In this document: one piece after another, positions 18,126-25,232 of the stretch
Numbering within the stretch: position 1 is the first letter of the stretch
Layout: the number at the start of each line of letters is the position of its first letter
Assembly (NCBI GenBank): GCA_051208045.1
Contig: JBPJFY010000001.1
Span: 1,116,001-1,180,000, forward strand
DNA from: LZORAL124-50-18 sp051208045
GTDB lineage: Bacteria > Pseudomonadota > Gammaproteobacteria > Pseudomonadales > Oleiphilaceae
Direction of reading: 5' to 3'
DNA: 64,000 bases
The notes under the pieces: model-generated
What the model was told of the DNA's origin: nothing
The model's database searches: none
Seen by the model: the letters and a program-made list of their open reading frames with translations, nothing else
Translations under genes and position numbers: made by a program

Positions 18126-19370
18126 ATGACCAAACCACTATATGACATTGCGGAGCAGCCGCCTGTAGGCGAAGTACCGGAGAAAATGCATGCCTGGTTG
18201 ATTCGACCGGAGCGTTTTGGTGAGCCAACCAAGGCCTTTGCACAGGAAGTCATCGATGTGCCCGAAATCGCCGATGATGAAGTGCTGGTGTACGTGATGG
18301 CGGCGGGCGTAAATTACAACAACGTATGGGCCGGATTGGGTATTCCCGTCAACGTGATTGCAGCCAGAAACAAGGCGGGGGAGACAGAGAACTTCCATAT
18401 TGGCGGATCGGATGCGAGCGGCATTGTCTACAAAGTCGGCAAGAACGTGAAAAACCTCAAAGTAGGCGATGAGGTGGTTACGCATTGCGGTATTTGGAAC
18501 CAGTCAGCGCCGGGCGTTTTGGCCGGGAAAGATCCCATGTACGATCCCAGCTTCCGCATCTGGGGCTATGAAACCAATTGGGGCAGTTTTGCGCAGTTTA
18601 CCAAAGTGCAGGATCACCAGTGTCTGCCCAAGCCAAAGCATCTGTCCTGGGAGGCTGCGGCTGCCTATATGCTGGTTGGTGCGACCTCCTATCGCATGTT
18701 GATGGCCTGGGCACCCAACAACATCAAAAAAGATGATGTTGTGCTGGTGTGGGGCGGTGCCGGGGGCATTGGCTGCATGGCCATTCAAATTGCTGCCGCC
18801 GTAGGAGCGAAACCGATTGCCGTCGTTTCCGGCGAAGACAAGGTTGAGTACTGCAAAAAGTTGGGCGCGATTGGCGTGATCGATCGACGTGAGTTTGATC
18901 ACTGGGGCATGTTACCCCATTGGAAAGACGGGGATGCCTACGGCGAGTGGTTGAAAGGCGCACGTAAATTCGGCAAGGCCATCTGGGACATCCTGGGTGA
19001 AAAGCGGGGCGTCGATGTGGTGTTTGAGCATCCGGGAGAGACCACGATTCCTACATCCGTTTTTGTCTGTGAAACCGGAGGCATGGTGGTGATTTGCGCG
19101 GGTACGACCGGCTTTAACGCCACGCTGGATCTTCGTTATCACTGGATGCGTCAAAAGCGTCTACAAGGATCGCACTTCGCGAATGATGAACAGGCGAAAG
19201 GGTTGAATGATCTGGTGATTGAAGGCAAGGTTGATCCCTGTTTGTCACGAACGTTCTCTTATCAGGAACTGCCGGATGCGCACCAGCTGATGTACGAGAA
19301 CAAACACCCTTCCGGCAATATGTCGGTGTTGGTTGGCGCGCCGGATTTTAATATGGGAGCGTCTGAATGA
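18126..19370 (+). CDS. ccr: Crotonyl-CoA carboxylase/reductase
   Basis: A 414-residue MDR protein that would reductively carboxylate crotonyl-CoA with CO2 and NADPH to (2S)-ethylmalonyl-CoA, the signature step of the ethylmalonyl-CoA pathway. Family hallmarks are visible: GVNYNNVWAGLG near residue 60, RIWGYETNWGSFAQF near 140, EHPGETTIPTSVFV near 300 and MRQKRLQGSHFAN near 345. These include the Asn, Glu and His positions associated with CO2 binding. AGGACTG precedes the ATG. The TGA stop overlaps the epimerase ATG as ATGA. Plain enoyl reductases lack this insertion-rich pattern. Confidence 0.93.
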   Translation: MTKPLYDIAEQPPVGEVPEKMHAWLIRPERFGEPTKAFAQEVIDVPEIADDEVLVYVMAAGVNYNNVWAGLGIPVNVIAARNKAGETENFHIGGSDASGIVYKVGKNVKNLKVGDEVVTHCGIWNQSAPGVLAGKDPMYDPSFRIWGYETNWGSFAQFTKVQDHQCLPKPKHLSWEAAAAYMLVGATSYRMLMAWAPNNIKKDDVVLVWGGAGGIGCMAIQIAAAVGAKPIAVVSGEDKVEYCKKLGAIGVIDRREFDHWGMLPHWKDGDAYGEWLKGARKFGKAIWDILGEKRGVDVVFEHPGETTIPTSVFVCETGGMVVICAGTTGFNATLDLRYHWMRQKRLQGSHFANDEQAKGLNDLVIEGKVDPCLSRTFSYQELPDAHQLMYENKHPSGNMSVLVGAPDFNMGASE

Positions 19371-19768
19371 TTCGGAAAATAGACCACTTGGGCATTGCTG
19401 TCACAGACCTCCAGGAAGCGATTGAAATCTACAAAAAAATCGGTTTGGAGTTTGTCGGCACCGAAGTGGTAGACGAGCAAAAAGTTGAAACCGCATTTTT
19501 CAAAGTAGGGGAGTCTTACTTTGAATTGCTTGCGGCGACGGACCCCTCCAGCACTATTGCCAAATTTATTGAGAAAAATGGTGGGCGCATGCACCACATT
19601 GCACTGGCTGTGGATGACGTTGAAGCAGAAATCCAGCGATTGTTGGATGAAGGCTTCGAAATGATTGATAAGGTGGCCCGTAAAGGCGCGCATAACAACA
19701 TGATTGCCTTTATGCATCCCAGAGCAACCAAGGGAACGCTGCTTGAAATTTGCTCAAAGGTAAAGTAA
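19367..19768 (+). CDS. epi: Ethylmalonyl-CoA/methylmalonyl-CoA epimerase
   Basis: A 133-residue vicinal-oxygen-chelate protein of the methylmalonyl-CoA epimerase family. Metal ligands appear as His in IDHLGIAVTDL, His in MHHIALAVDDV and Glu in GTLLEIC near the C-terminus. It would convert (2S)- to (2R)-ethylmalonyl-CoA between Ccr and the mutase, and it may also act on methylmalonyl-CoA. The 4-base ATGA overlap with ccr implies coupled translation. Confidence 0.9.
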   Translation: MIRKIDHLGIAVTDLQEAIEIYKKIGLEFVGTEVVDEQKVETAFFKVGESYFELLAATDPSSTIAKFIEKNGGRMHHIALAVDDVEAEIQRLLDEGFEMIDKVARKGAHNNMIAFMHPRATKGTLLEICSKVK

Positions 19769-19846
19769 CGTCACTGCTTGCCTGCTGTCTGGCCACCCGT
19801 CTGGGTGGTCAGCACGCCCTTCTCACCCAATGCCCCCGAGGTGAAC

Positions 19847-20380
19847 ATGGAAGAAGTGCTTCGTTTCTGGTTCGAAGAAATCACCCCCGCCAGCTGGTGG
19901 AAAAAAGATGCAGCCTTTGACCAGCGCATCCAAACCCAATTTGCATCGGTTCACGCTCAGGCCGTACAAGGCGAGCTTTGCCATTGGCGAAAAACACCTC
20001 AAGGCCGATTGGCCGAAATCATCGTCATTGACCAATTTTCCCGCAATATGTTTCGGGACGATCCGTGCGCGTTTCTGTTCGATCCCATTGCCTTGGTGCT
20101 TGCCCAGGAAGCCGTGGAGGCGGGGGCATTGAGCACGTTACCCCTGAATTATCGGCCCTTTCTGTTAATGCCCTACATGCATAGTGAGTCCTCTGCGATT
20201 CATGAAATGGCGGTGCCTCTGTTTGAGACGGAAGGCATGGAAGGGAATCTGGATTTTGAACTGCGCCACAAAGCCATCATAGATCGCTTCGGGCGCTACC
20301 CGCATCGTAATGCCATTCTTGGAAGAGAATCCACGGCAGAGGAAATTGAATTTCTGAAAGAGCCGGGGTCGTCGTTTTAG
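19847..20380 (+). CDS. DUF924 family protein
   Basis: A 177-residue DUF924 protein, a family with a TPR-like helical fold and no established activity. Recognisable segments are VLRFWFEEITPASWWKKD at the N-terminus, IIVIDQFSRNMFRDD near residue 58 and FLLMPYMHSES near 100. The ATG at 19847 is chosen for GAGGTG just upstream and because it begins the conserved region. It follows the epimerase by 78 bases and may be the last gene of the unit. Any link to the pathway is unproven. Confidence 0.85.
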   Translation: MEEVLRFWFEEITPASWWKKDAAFDQRIQTQFASVHAQAVQGELCHWRKTPQGRLAEIIVIDQFSRNMFRDDPCAFLFDPIALVLAQEAVEAGALSTLPLNYRPFLLMPYMHSESSAIHEMAVPLFETEGMEGNLDFELRHKAIIDRFGRYPHRNAILGRESTAEEIEFLKEPGSSF

Positions 20381-20694
20381 TAAATATGGTGAATCGTGGT
20401 AACGTGCTGAATCTAGGAAAGCGGACTATTAGAATAGACTTGTGATGACTAAAGCATCGCAGTCTTAATCAGTTTCCCAAGCTTCTGATGATGATTGTTT
20501 CACTGGGTTTGCTGTGGCTGGTTCCGAAATCCTGTGTTTGCAGACAATCTCTCATGGTTGGAAAGGTATCTGACACGGAATTCTGAGCACCCTCGTTGAG
20601 CTATCTTTTTGCTCTTGTTGTTTTCCGCGAATCAGTTGCCATCTTGATCACAGCAATAAGTCTCAGGGGTTATTTTAACAGACATGAGGCGAGA
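20381..20694. other. Intergenic stretch at the left edge of the mobile island
   Basis: About 310 bases without a convincing gene. Composition becomes AT-richer than in the metabolic operon to the left. The only recognisable content is the orphan IS256-type end at 20571-20595, preceded by bases that resemble the leader of the intact IS256 transposase. A small open frame over 20596-20805 has no recognisable protein features. Confidence 0.6.
20571..20595. repeat. Orphan IS256-family terminal inverted repeat
   Basis: TGACACGGAATTCTGAGCAC at 20571-20590, continuing CCTCG, matches the reverse complement of the left end of the intact IS256 element (21889-21912) at about 22 of 24 positions. No transposase accompanies it, so it is a relic end or solo repeat. 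Confidence 0.65.
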
Positions 20695-20738
20695 GTGTTG
20701 TGGGGACTGGGGGCTAGATACCCCCGGTTACCCGATTA
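20695..20738 (+). repeat. 44-bp repeat, copy A (inverted partner at 25233)
   Basis: This 44-base sequence is the exact reverse complement of 25233-25276. It contains the hairpin GGGGGCTAGATACCCCC followed by GGTTACCCGATTA, which resembles the domain VI tail of a group II intron. On the minus strand it begins directly after CACATAA, where the inverse core of an attC site for the cassette gene at 20745-21020 would be. Confidence 0.8.
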
Positions 20739-20744
20739 TGTGTT

Positions 20745-21020
20745 TTACATTATTTCGAACCATTCTGGCCTTCCATCCTCAGAGTCTACAACTATTAAAA
20801 TATGATTAGGGTCTATCGTTGCGATTGAGCCATCTTTGTTATCGAAAATAAACATCACTGACCAATACGCATTTTTTGTTTTAAGAAAAGACACAGCTGG
20901 ACTATTTCGATTGTACCTAGCTGAAGCCGACTCAAAGTCCAGAGGAAAATCGTTTGACCTATATTCCTCTTTTGCAAACTTTGTAGCTATTTCAACTGCC
21001 TGATTTTCAGTGATTTTCAT
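20745..21020 (-). CDS. Small hypothetical protein in an integron cassette
   Basis: A 91-residue protein of no recognised family. It has an N-terminal helix (ENQAVEIATKFAKEEYRS) followed by predicted strands (AYWSVMFIFDNKDGSI and HILIVVDSEDGRPEWF), a layout seen in small single-domain immunity-like or PepSY/NTF2-like proteins, though no function can be claimed. The ATG at 21020 is chosen because it lies 12-13 bases after the cassette recombination point of the attC at 21027-21121, as expected for a gene cassette. Its stop is followed within six bases by an attC-like inverse core broken by the 44-bp repeat. Confidence 0.7.
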   Translation of the reverse strand: MKITENQAVEIATKFAKEEYRSNDFPLDFESASARYNRNSPAVSFLKTKNAYWSVMFIFDNKDGSIATIDPNHILIVVDSEDGRPEWFEIM

Positions 21021-21026
21021 ATATGC

Positions 21027-21121
21027 ACATAACGCCCGGCTCACCGAGCAAATTTTTGGGGCGGCTTTTTGGGACAAAAAAGGAGACACTAAAATTTGTC
21101 CGGTGGAGCCGCTGGTTATGT
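21027..21121 (-). repeat. Integron attC recombination site
   Basis: ACATAAC (21027-21033) and GTTATGT (21115-21121) are complementary core sites. The adjoining arms ACATAACGCCCGGCTCACCG and its partner ending in GCCGCTGGTTATGT extend the imperfect pairing to about 30 bp, with one extrahelical base, around a variable centre. This asymmetric hairpin is the hallmark of attC. Cassettes are read on the minus strand: recombination would fall between G21033 and T21032. No integrase gene is in the window. Confidence 0.85.
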
Positions 21122-21445
21122 TTTAGTTTTAGCGAGATCAAGAGCAACAGCCAATTGCACTTGATACATTCTGCAAGGCCATGACTATAGCTTTTGAGTT
21201 CTTGGGCAAAGTAGCTCATTCTGAGGGCTGAGTGCGGTAAAATCAACGAAGGTTGTTGTTCCTGGCCATATATGCTCTTTCTGAGCTTTTAGCCACACCC
21301 AATCTCGGAATCAAACTGCCGATGGTACCTATCTCGTAGTTCCGACTTTTTGAACACAGTGGATATACTACTTAATGCGGTTACAGTCATGATAAAGTTT
21401 TTTTGGATTGCTTATATTATTGCGTAATAGCTTAAGGAACTGACT
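21122..21445. other. Region between the attC site and the 21446 gene
   Basis: By position this is the preceding cassette on the minus strand. An open frame from about 21219 (MSYFAQELKSYSHGLAECIK) runs into the attC and has no recognisable domain, so it may be a cassette remnant. The right part is AT-rich and must hold the promoter of the plus-strand gene at 21446; no clear -35/-10 pair is evident. Confidence 0.4.
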
Positions 21446-21784
21446 ATGCTCGAATTAGATGAAAGAGACTTCAGTTTGGAAAATCTGCCTTATGAGGTAG
21501 ATATCCACAATCTAGAGGAAGGAGAGCATCGCAGAGCTTTTTTGGAAACTTTTTCTTTATTTTTGGCAGCTAATACAAGCTTATTCATGAAGGCAGAAAA
21601 AATTGAGTTTGAAGCTAAGGAACCAATGGATTGGACGTTCGAAGGTTCAGATGCGTGGAAATCAAGTCTCATCCATCTCGCTGAAATGTCCTACGATTCA
21701 TGGAACGATGAGGTAATTCTAAATATTGAAGGTAGGTTAAAAATCCTCTTTGTTATGGACAATCCATATTATGCAAAACTATGA
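21446..21784 (+). CDS. Hypothetical protein
   Basis: A 112-residue acidic soluble protein with no recognised family. It starts at an ATG with AAGGAACTG just upstream. There is no signal peptide or membrane segment. The central LETFSLFLAANTSLFMKAEK could be an amphipathic helix, and the C-terminal half (VILNIEGRLKILFVMDNPYY) looks like two strands. It lies between the attC site and the IS256 element and is read opposite to the cassette gene, so it is probably an island gene rather than core. Confidence 0.55.
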   Translation: MLELDERDFSLENLPYEVDIHNLEEGEHRRAFLETFSLFLAANTSLFMKAEKIEFEAKEPMDWTFEGSDAWKSSLIHLAEMSYDSWNDEVILNIEGRLKILFVMDNPYYAKL

Positions 21785-21888
21785 CAGGTCCGTTTGTGAA
21801 CCTTGATGCCAGAGAATGTATGCACAAGTGTTTGAATGAAACTGCATAATAGTTGCTCAGTCTCAGATAGTGCCTATGCTGATATGGA

Positions 21889-23182
21889 GAGGGTGTTCAG
21901 AATTCTGTGTCAGCTGAATTTTACAGGTCCATGTAATCGTCCAGTCGTCCCTCAAAATGGATCGCGAGTTGAGACAGGGTCAGGTTCCAACTCTGTACCG
22001 GATGCGTCCAGCGCTCTGTGGCATTCAACATACCAGCATACAGCAATTTGAGCAAACTGTTCTCGTTTGGAAAGCCTCCCTTGGTTTTCGTTAGTTTCCG
22101 AAACTGCCTATGAACAGCCTCGACAGCATTGGTTGTATAGATTGCTGTTCTTACATAATCGGGGTACTTGAAGTAGGCTGAGAGTGTCGTCCACTTCGTC
22201 CGCCAGGATTTGATCACCATCGGGTACTTGTCACCCCACTTCGCTTCAAGATCATCCAGAGCGATCTCTGCAGCATTGAGAGTGGATGCCTTGTAGACAC
22301 ACTTCAAGTCTGCCATAAATGCTTTCTGGTTCTTAGAGGCGACGTACTTCAGTGAATTCCGGATTTGATGGATGATGCAGTGTTGGATTTCTGTGTTGGG
22401 ATAGATGCTCTCAATGGCTTCCGGAAAGCCTTTCAGGCCATCCACACAGGCTATAAGAATGTCTTTTACACCACGGTTGTACAGATCCGTCAGCACGCTC
22501 AACCAATAGTGTGCCCCTTCGGAGTCTGAGAGATACAGGCCGAGCAATTCCTTTTTGCCTTCTACATTGAGCCCGAGGATGGTGTAAACCGCTTTGGAAA
22601 TATAGCGGCCATTCTCTTTGATCTTATAATGGATGGCGTCGAGCCAGACGATGGGGTAAAGGGCCTCCAGATCCCGTTCTCGCCATGCCTGAAGCTCTGG
22701 GATCAACTTGTCTGTGACCGCATTCAGCGTCCCATTAGAGAGACGTATATCATACAACTCCTCGATATGATGACGGATGTCCTGATAACTGTTGCCCAAA
22801 GCAAACAGGGCAATAATTTTGCGTTCCAGTTCGTCCGTCAATTGGGTTTGATGCTTTCGAACAATCTGGGGTTCGAACGATCCAGCCCGGTCACGAGGCG
22901 TTTCAAGCTCAAATGCACCTGAAGCGGTTTTCATGGTTTTTTTCGAAGAGCCGTTTCTCCGGTTCGGTTGAGACTCTTCCTGGAGGTGCTGCTCCAATTC
23001 TGCTTTCATGGCAGCTTCAGTAAGTTGTTTGATGAGTGGCGTAAGGATTCCGTCCTTACCGGTGAGATCTTTGCCATCCTTCAATGCTTGAAGGGCTGCT
23101 TCCATGTCAAATGTTGGGGTAGTCATAAATCATCTCTTTTTTGGATAGAATAAAGAAATGACACAGAATTTTGAACACTACC
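21889..23182 (-). mobile_element. IS256-family insertion sequence
   Basis: A complete element of about 1.29 kb. Its terminal inverted repeats are 21889-21912 (GAGGGTGTTCAGAATTCTGT...) and 23159-23182 (the complement reads GGTAGTGTTCAAAATTCTGT...), matching at about 20 of 24 positions. The flanks (GATATGGA left, TCCCTGTC right) show no target duplication, suggesting an old insertion or later rearrangement. Confidence 0.85.
21921..23126 (-). CDS. IS256-family transposase
   Basis: A 401-residue mutator-type DDE transposase that fills the IS256 element. Visible features are the N-terminal LEQHLQEESQPNRRNGSSKK zone, the first Asp region PIVWLDAIHYKIKENG near residue 165, the second in ILIACVDGLKGFPEAIES with QHCIIHQIRNSLKYV, and the C-terminal Glu region YTTNAVEAVHRQFRK. 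The full-length frame without breaks suggests it may still be active. Confidence 0.93.
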   Translation of the reverse strand: MTTPTFDMEAALQALKDGKDLTGKDGILTPLIKQLTEAAMKAELEQHLQEESQPNRRNGSSKKTMKTASGAFELETPRDRAGSFEPQIVRKHQTQLTDELERKIIALFALGNSYQDIRHHIEELYDIRLSNGTLNAVTDKLIPELQAWRERDLEALYPIVWLDAIHYKIKENGRYISKAVYTILGLNVEGKKELLGLYLSDSEGAHYWLSVLTDLYNRGVKDILIACVDGLKGFPEAIESIYPNTEIQHCIIHQIRNSLKYVASKNQKAFMADLKCVYKASTLNAAEIALDDLEAKWGDKYPMVIKSWRTKWTTLSAYFKYPDYVRTAIYTTNAVEAVHRQFRKLTKTKGGFPNENSLLKLLYAGMLNATERWTHPVQSWNLTLSQLAIHFEGRLDDYMDL

Positions 23183-23300
23183 TCCCTGTCCATCATTTTC
23201 CTCCATAGCTGACATCATTTTCGTCATGACCTAACTATTTTCGGTGCTCTTCGACAGGCTGAGTATTTATACAGTTATAAGTAAAAAAACACGATTTCTA

Positions 23301-24155
23301 GGGACTGTTGAAGTTTTGCTATAACCTATTGATTTAAGAGCGCAAACTCGTTTAATTGTAGTTTCGACACAAACAAAAAACGAGTTTGCGATGCCACGAC
23401 TAATGCTCAGTGACGAGCTCTGGTCGAAGCTAAAGCTAATCTTGCTTCAATGTGGGATCTATGACAAGCGAAACCTGATACTCATGGTAGAGGGAATGCT
23501 GTATCGCTTGCGCGCAGGGATACCTTGGAGAGATTTGCCCGACTACTTCGGCCGGTGGAATACGGTTTATAAAAGATTTAATGCCTGGTCTGCCCGAGGT
23601 ATTTGGAACAAGGTGTTTATGTTCCTTCGAATTGAACCAGACCTTGAGTGGGGCTTTATTGACGGCAGTTATGTGAAGGCGCATCAACATAGCGCAGGTG
23701 CGGCAGGCCAGGAGGATCAGGCGATTGGAATGAGTCGGGGCGGCAAAACCAGCAAGATTCACATGGTAGTTGATGGGTGTGGATTGCCTGTGTTTTTCAC
23801 AGTCACTGGTGGCAATATCCATGATAGCAGCGTTGCGGAGCACCTACTCGACTCGTCACCGGATTTTGAAGTGATCATTGCGGACAAGGGATATGACAAA
23901 GAGCTGCTACGGGAAAAAATCCGAGCAAAAGGTTCAGAGCCGATGATTCCACGTAAAATAAACTCGAAAATGGGCAATGATGATATGGACTGGCACTTGT
24001 ACAAACATAGACATCTGGTTGAAAACCAGTTTGCAAAACTAAAGCAGTACAGGGCGATCGCAACACGATTTGATAAATTAAAGAGAAATTTTGAATCAAG
24101 TGTGGCGATAGCGTGTGCAGTTCAGTGGTTGCCCATGTGAAACGTCAACAGCCCC
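23301..24155 (+). mobile_element. IS5-family (IS427-like) insertion sequence, 855 bp
   Basis: Terminal repeats GGGACTGTTGAAGTTTTGC (from 23301) and the complement of the right end (GGGGCTGTTGACGTTTCAC, ending at 24155) match with few mismatches. TA flanks both ends (23299-23300 and 24156-24157), the 2-bp target duplication typical of the IS427 group. Confidence 0.85.
23391..24140 (+). CDS. IS5-family transposase
   Basis: A 249-residue DDE transposase. The N-terminal helical DUF4096-like domain has LRAGIPWRDLPDYFGRWNT; catalytic Asp residues appear in WGFIDGSYVKAHQHSAGA and VIIADKGYDKELLRE; the Glu is in RHLVENQFAKLKQYRAIATR. IS427-group elements often split this protein into two frames joined by frameshifting, but here it is one uninterrupted frame that nearly fills the element. 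Confidence 0.92.
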   Translation: MPRLMLSDELWSKLKLILLQCGIYDKRNLILMVEGMLYRLRAGIPWRDLPDYFGRWNTVYKRFNAWSARGIWNKVFMFLRIEPDLEWGFIDGSYVKAHQHSAGAAGQEDQAIGMSRGGKTSKIHMVVDGCGLPVFFTVTGGNIHDSSVAEHLLDSSPDFEVIIADKGYDKELLREKIRAKGSEPMIPRKINSKMGNDDMDWHLYKHRHLVENQFAKLKQYRAIATRFDKLKRNFESSVAIACAVQWLPM

Positions 24156-24635
24156 TAGAGGATCGGGTCTCATAAGCACCAAAATTTACAGGCTCAAAAA
24201 AGACAAAATAAACTCTCTATGCTGTTGTTTTAAATAGGGTATTTGATCCGGTCATGAGTGCATATGATACCAAATAATTCTCGATTAAAAAAATGGCTCG
24301 TTTTTCCCGCAATTGGTTAACAAGAACTAGCAACGATTACTATGTTAAGTATCTGAAATACTTGATTTAGTTTGGGGTATGAAGAAAATTAATTGACAGG
24401 CTGAATTGGACTTATCCGGATTTCAGTTAAGACAACTGTTAGGCAGTAAAACAAGTGGCATAATTTAACTGTAAAGCATCTTTTTAAAATTGGTTGTTAA
24501 GGGTGTCAGTAATTTTTACACCTTATTTAAGGTACTGCGGGTGTGGAGAAAAAATACCTTAAAAAACAATATTATAGTGTTTTTGGTGTCTTTATTGCTT
24601 GGTTAATTCCAGCGTTTAAAATTTTGGAGAAAAAA
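24156..24635. other. AT-rich upstream region of the PEP-CTERM gene
   Basis: About 480 bases with no convincing gene. It is notably AT-rich. The main structured element is the dyad at 24499-24523; the last 100 bases carry the leader of the PEP-CTERM gene. No attC or IS end other than the right end of the IS5-like element was found. Confidence 0.6.
24499..24523 (+). promoter_or_regulatory. Dyad upstream of the PEP-CTERM gene
   Basis: AAGGGTGT ... ACACCTT forms an imperfect inverted repeat whose core is TGTCAGTAATTTTTACA (24504-24520), about 115 bases before the start codon. TGTCA/TTACA-type dyads are plausible regulator sites for exosortase-dependent genes, but the match to any defined motif is from memory and unverified. 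Confidence 0.35.
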
Positions 24636-25172
24636 ATGAAGAAAATTGTAATTGTTCTTTTGGGGATGCTGTTTGTTAGCACTGCTAACGCAACATTAAT
24701 CACGTTTGATGATGTCACTGCAAACTCTTCCACCCCGTTTGTATCTGGGGGGCTATCGTTTAGTGGAATTACCTCCTATGCTTGGAATACTAGTGGAACT
24801 TCGTCTGACAATGGTACTCAGGCTTTGATAATTGGTTATGGCGGCAATGTGACAATCACTAAAGATGGCGGCGGGTTATTTTCAATTGATTCATTAGATG
24901 CAGGTTTAAGCTGGTACACAGCGTTAAGCAGCTTTGATGTAAACATAGGTAGTGAAACTATCACGCTAGGAACTGGTTATAGTGCGTATTCGTTTACAAG
25001 CTTAACAAATATTTCATCTCTCACTATTGCGTCGGCCCCCAATGACGGATATATAGCCATTGATAATATTAGCTGGTCTGATGCCTCTGCGGTTCCAGAG
25101 CCCGGTTCACTTGCATTGTTAGCGCTTGGTTTAGCTGGTGTAGGTTTCTCAAGAAAAAAGAAGACTGCTTGA
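24636..25172 (+). CDS. PEP-CTERM sorting-domain exported protein
   Basis: A 178-residue exported protein. The start at 24636 gives a signal peptide (KKIVIVLLGMLFVSTANA) and has GGAG eight bases upstream; an open extension to 24543 is not needed. The mature part is Ser/Thr/Gly-rich and beta-rich. The C-terminus has the full tripartite PEP-CTERM signal: VPEPGS, the hydrophobic stretch LALLALGLAGVGF and the basic tail SRKKK. Such proteins are cleaved and sorted by an exosortase (EpsH/XrtA-type), usually together with exopolysaccharide. No exosortase is in the window. A terminator follows. Confidence 0.9.
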   Translation: MKKIVIVLLGMLFVSTANATLITFDDVTANSSTPFVSGGLSFSGITSYAWNTSGTSSDNGTQALIIGYGGNVTITKDGGGLFSIDSLDAGLSWYTALSSFDVNIGSETITLGTGYSAYSFTSLTNISSLTIASAPNDGYIAIDNISWSDASAVPEPGSLALLALGLAGVGFSRKKKTA

Positions 25173-25197
25173 TTCGGCACAATAGGTTAGATCATCA

Positions 25198-25227
25198 AAG
25201 CCTCGGTATTCATCGGGGCTTTTTTTT
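25198..25227 (+). terminator. Rho-independent terminator of the PEP-CTERM gene
   Basis: Stem AAGCCTCG (25198-25205) pairs with CGGGGCTT (25214-25221), with one G-T pair, and runs into eight or more T residues. It ends five bases before the 44-bp repeat copy B. Confidence 0.85.
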
Positions 25228-25232
25228 GTGCC

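Noticed and set aside
20596..20805. Plus-strand frame of 69 codons over the left repeat copy
   Set aside because: It overlaps the 44-bp repeat and the end of the cassette gene, has no ribosome site worth noting, and resembles nothing.
24460..24490. Possible sigma54 promoter (TGGCATAATTTAAC) before the PEP-CTERM gene
   Set aside because: The -24 TGGCA is present but the -12 GC is missing at the right spacing.
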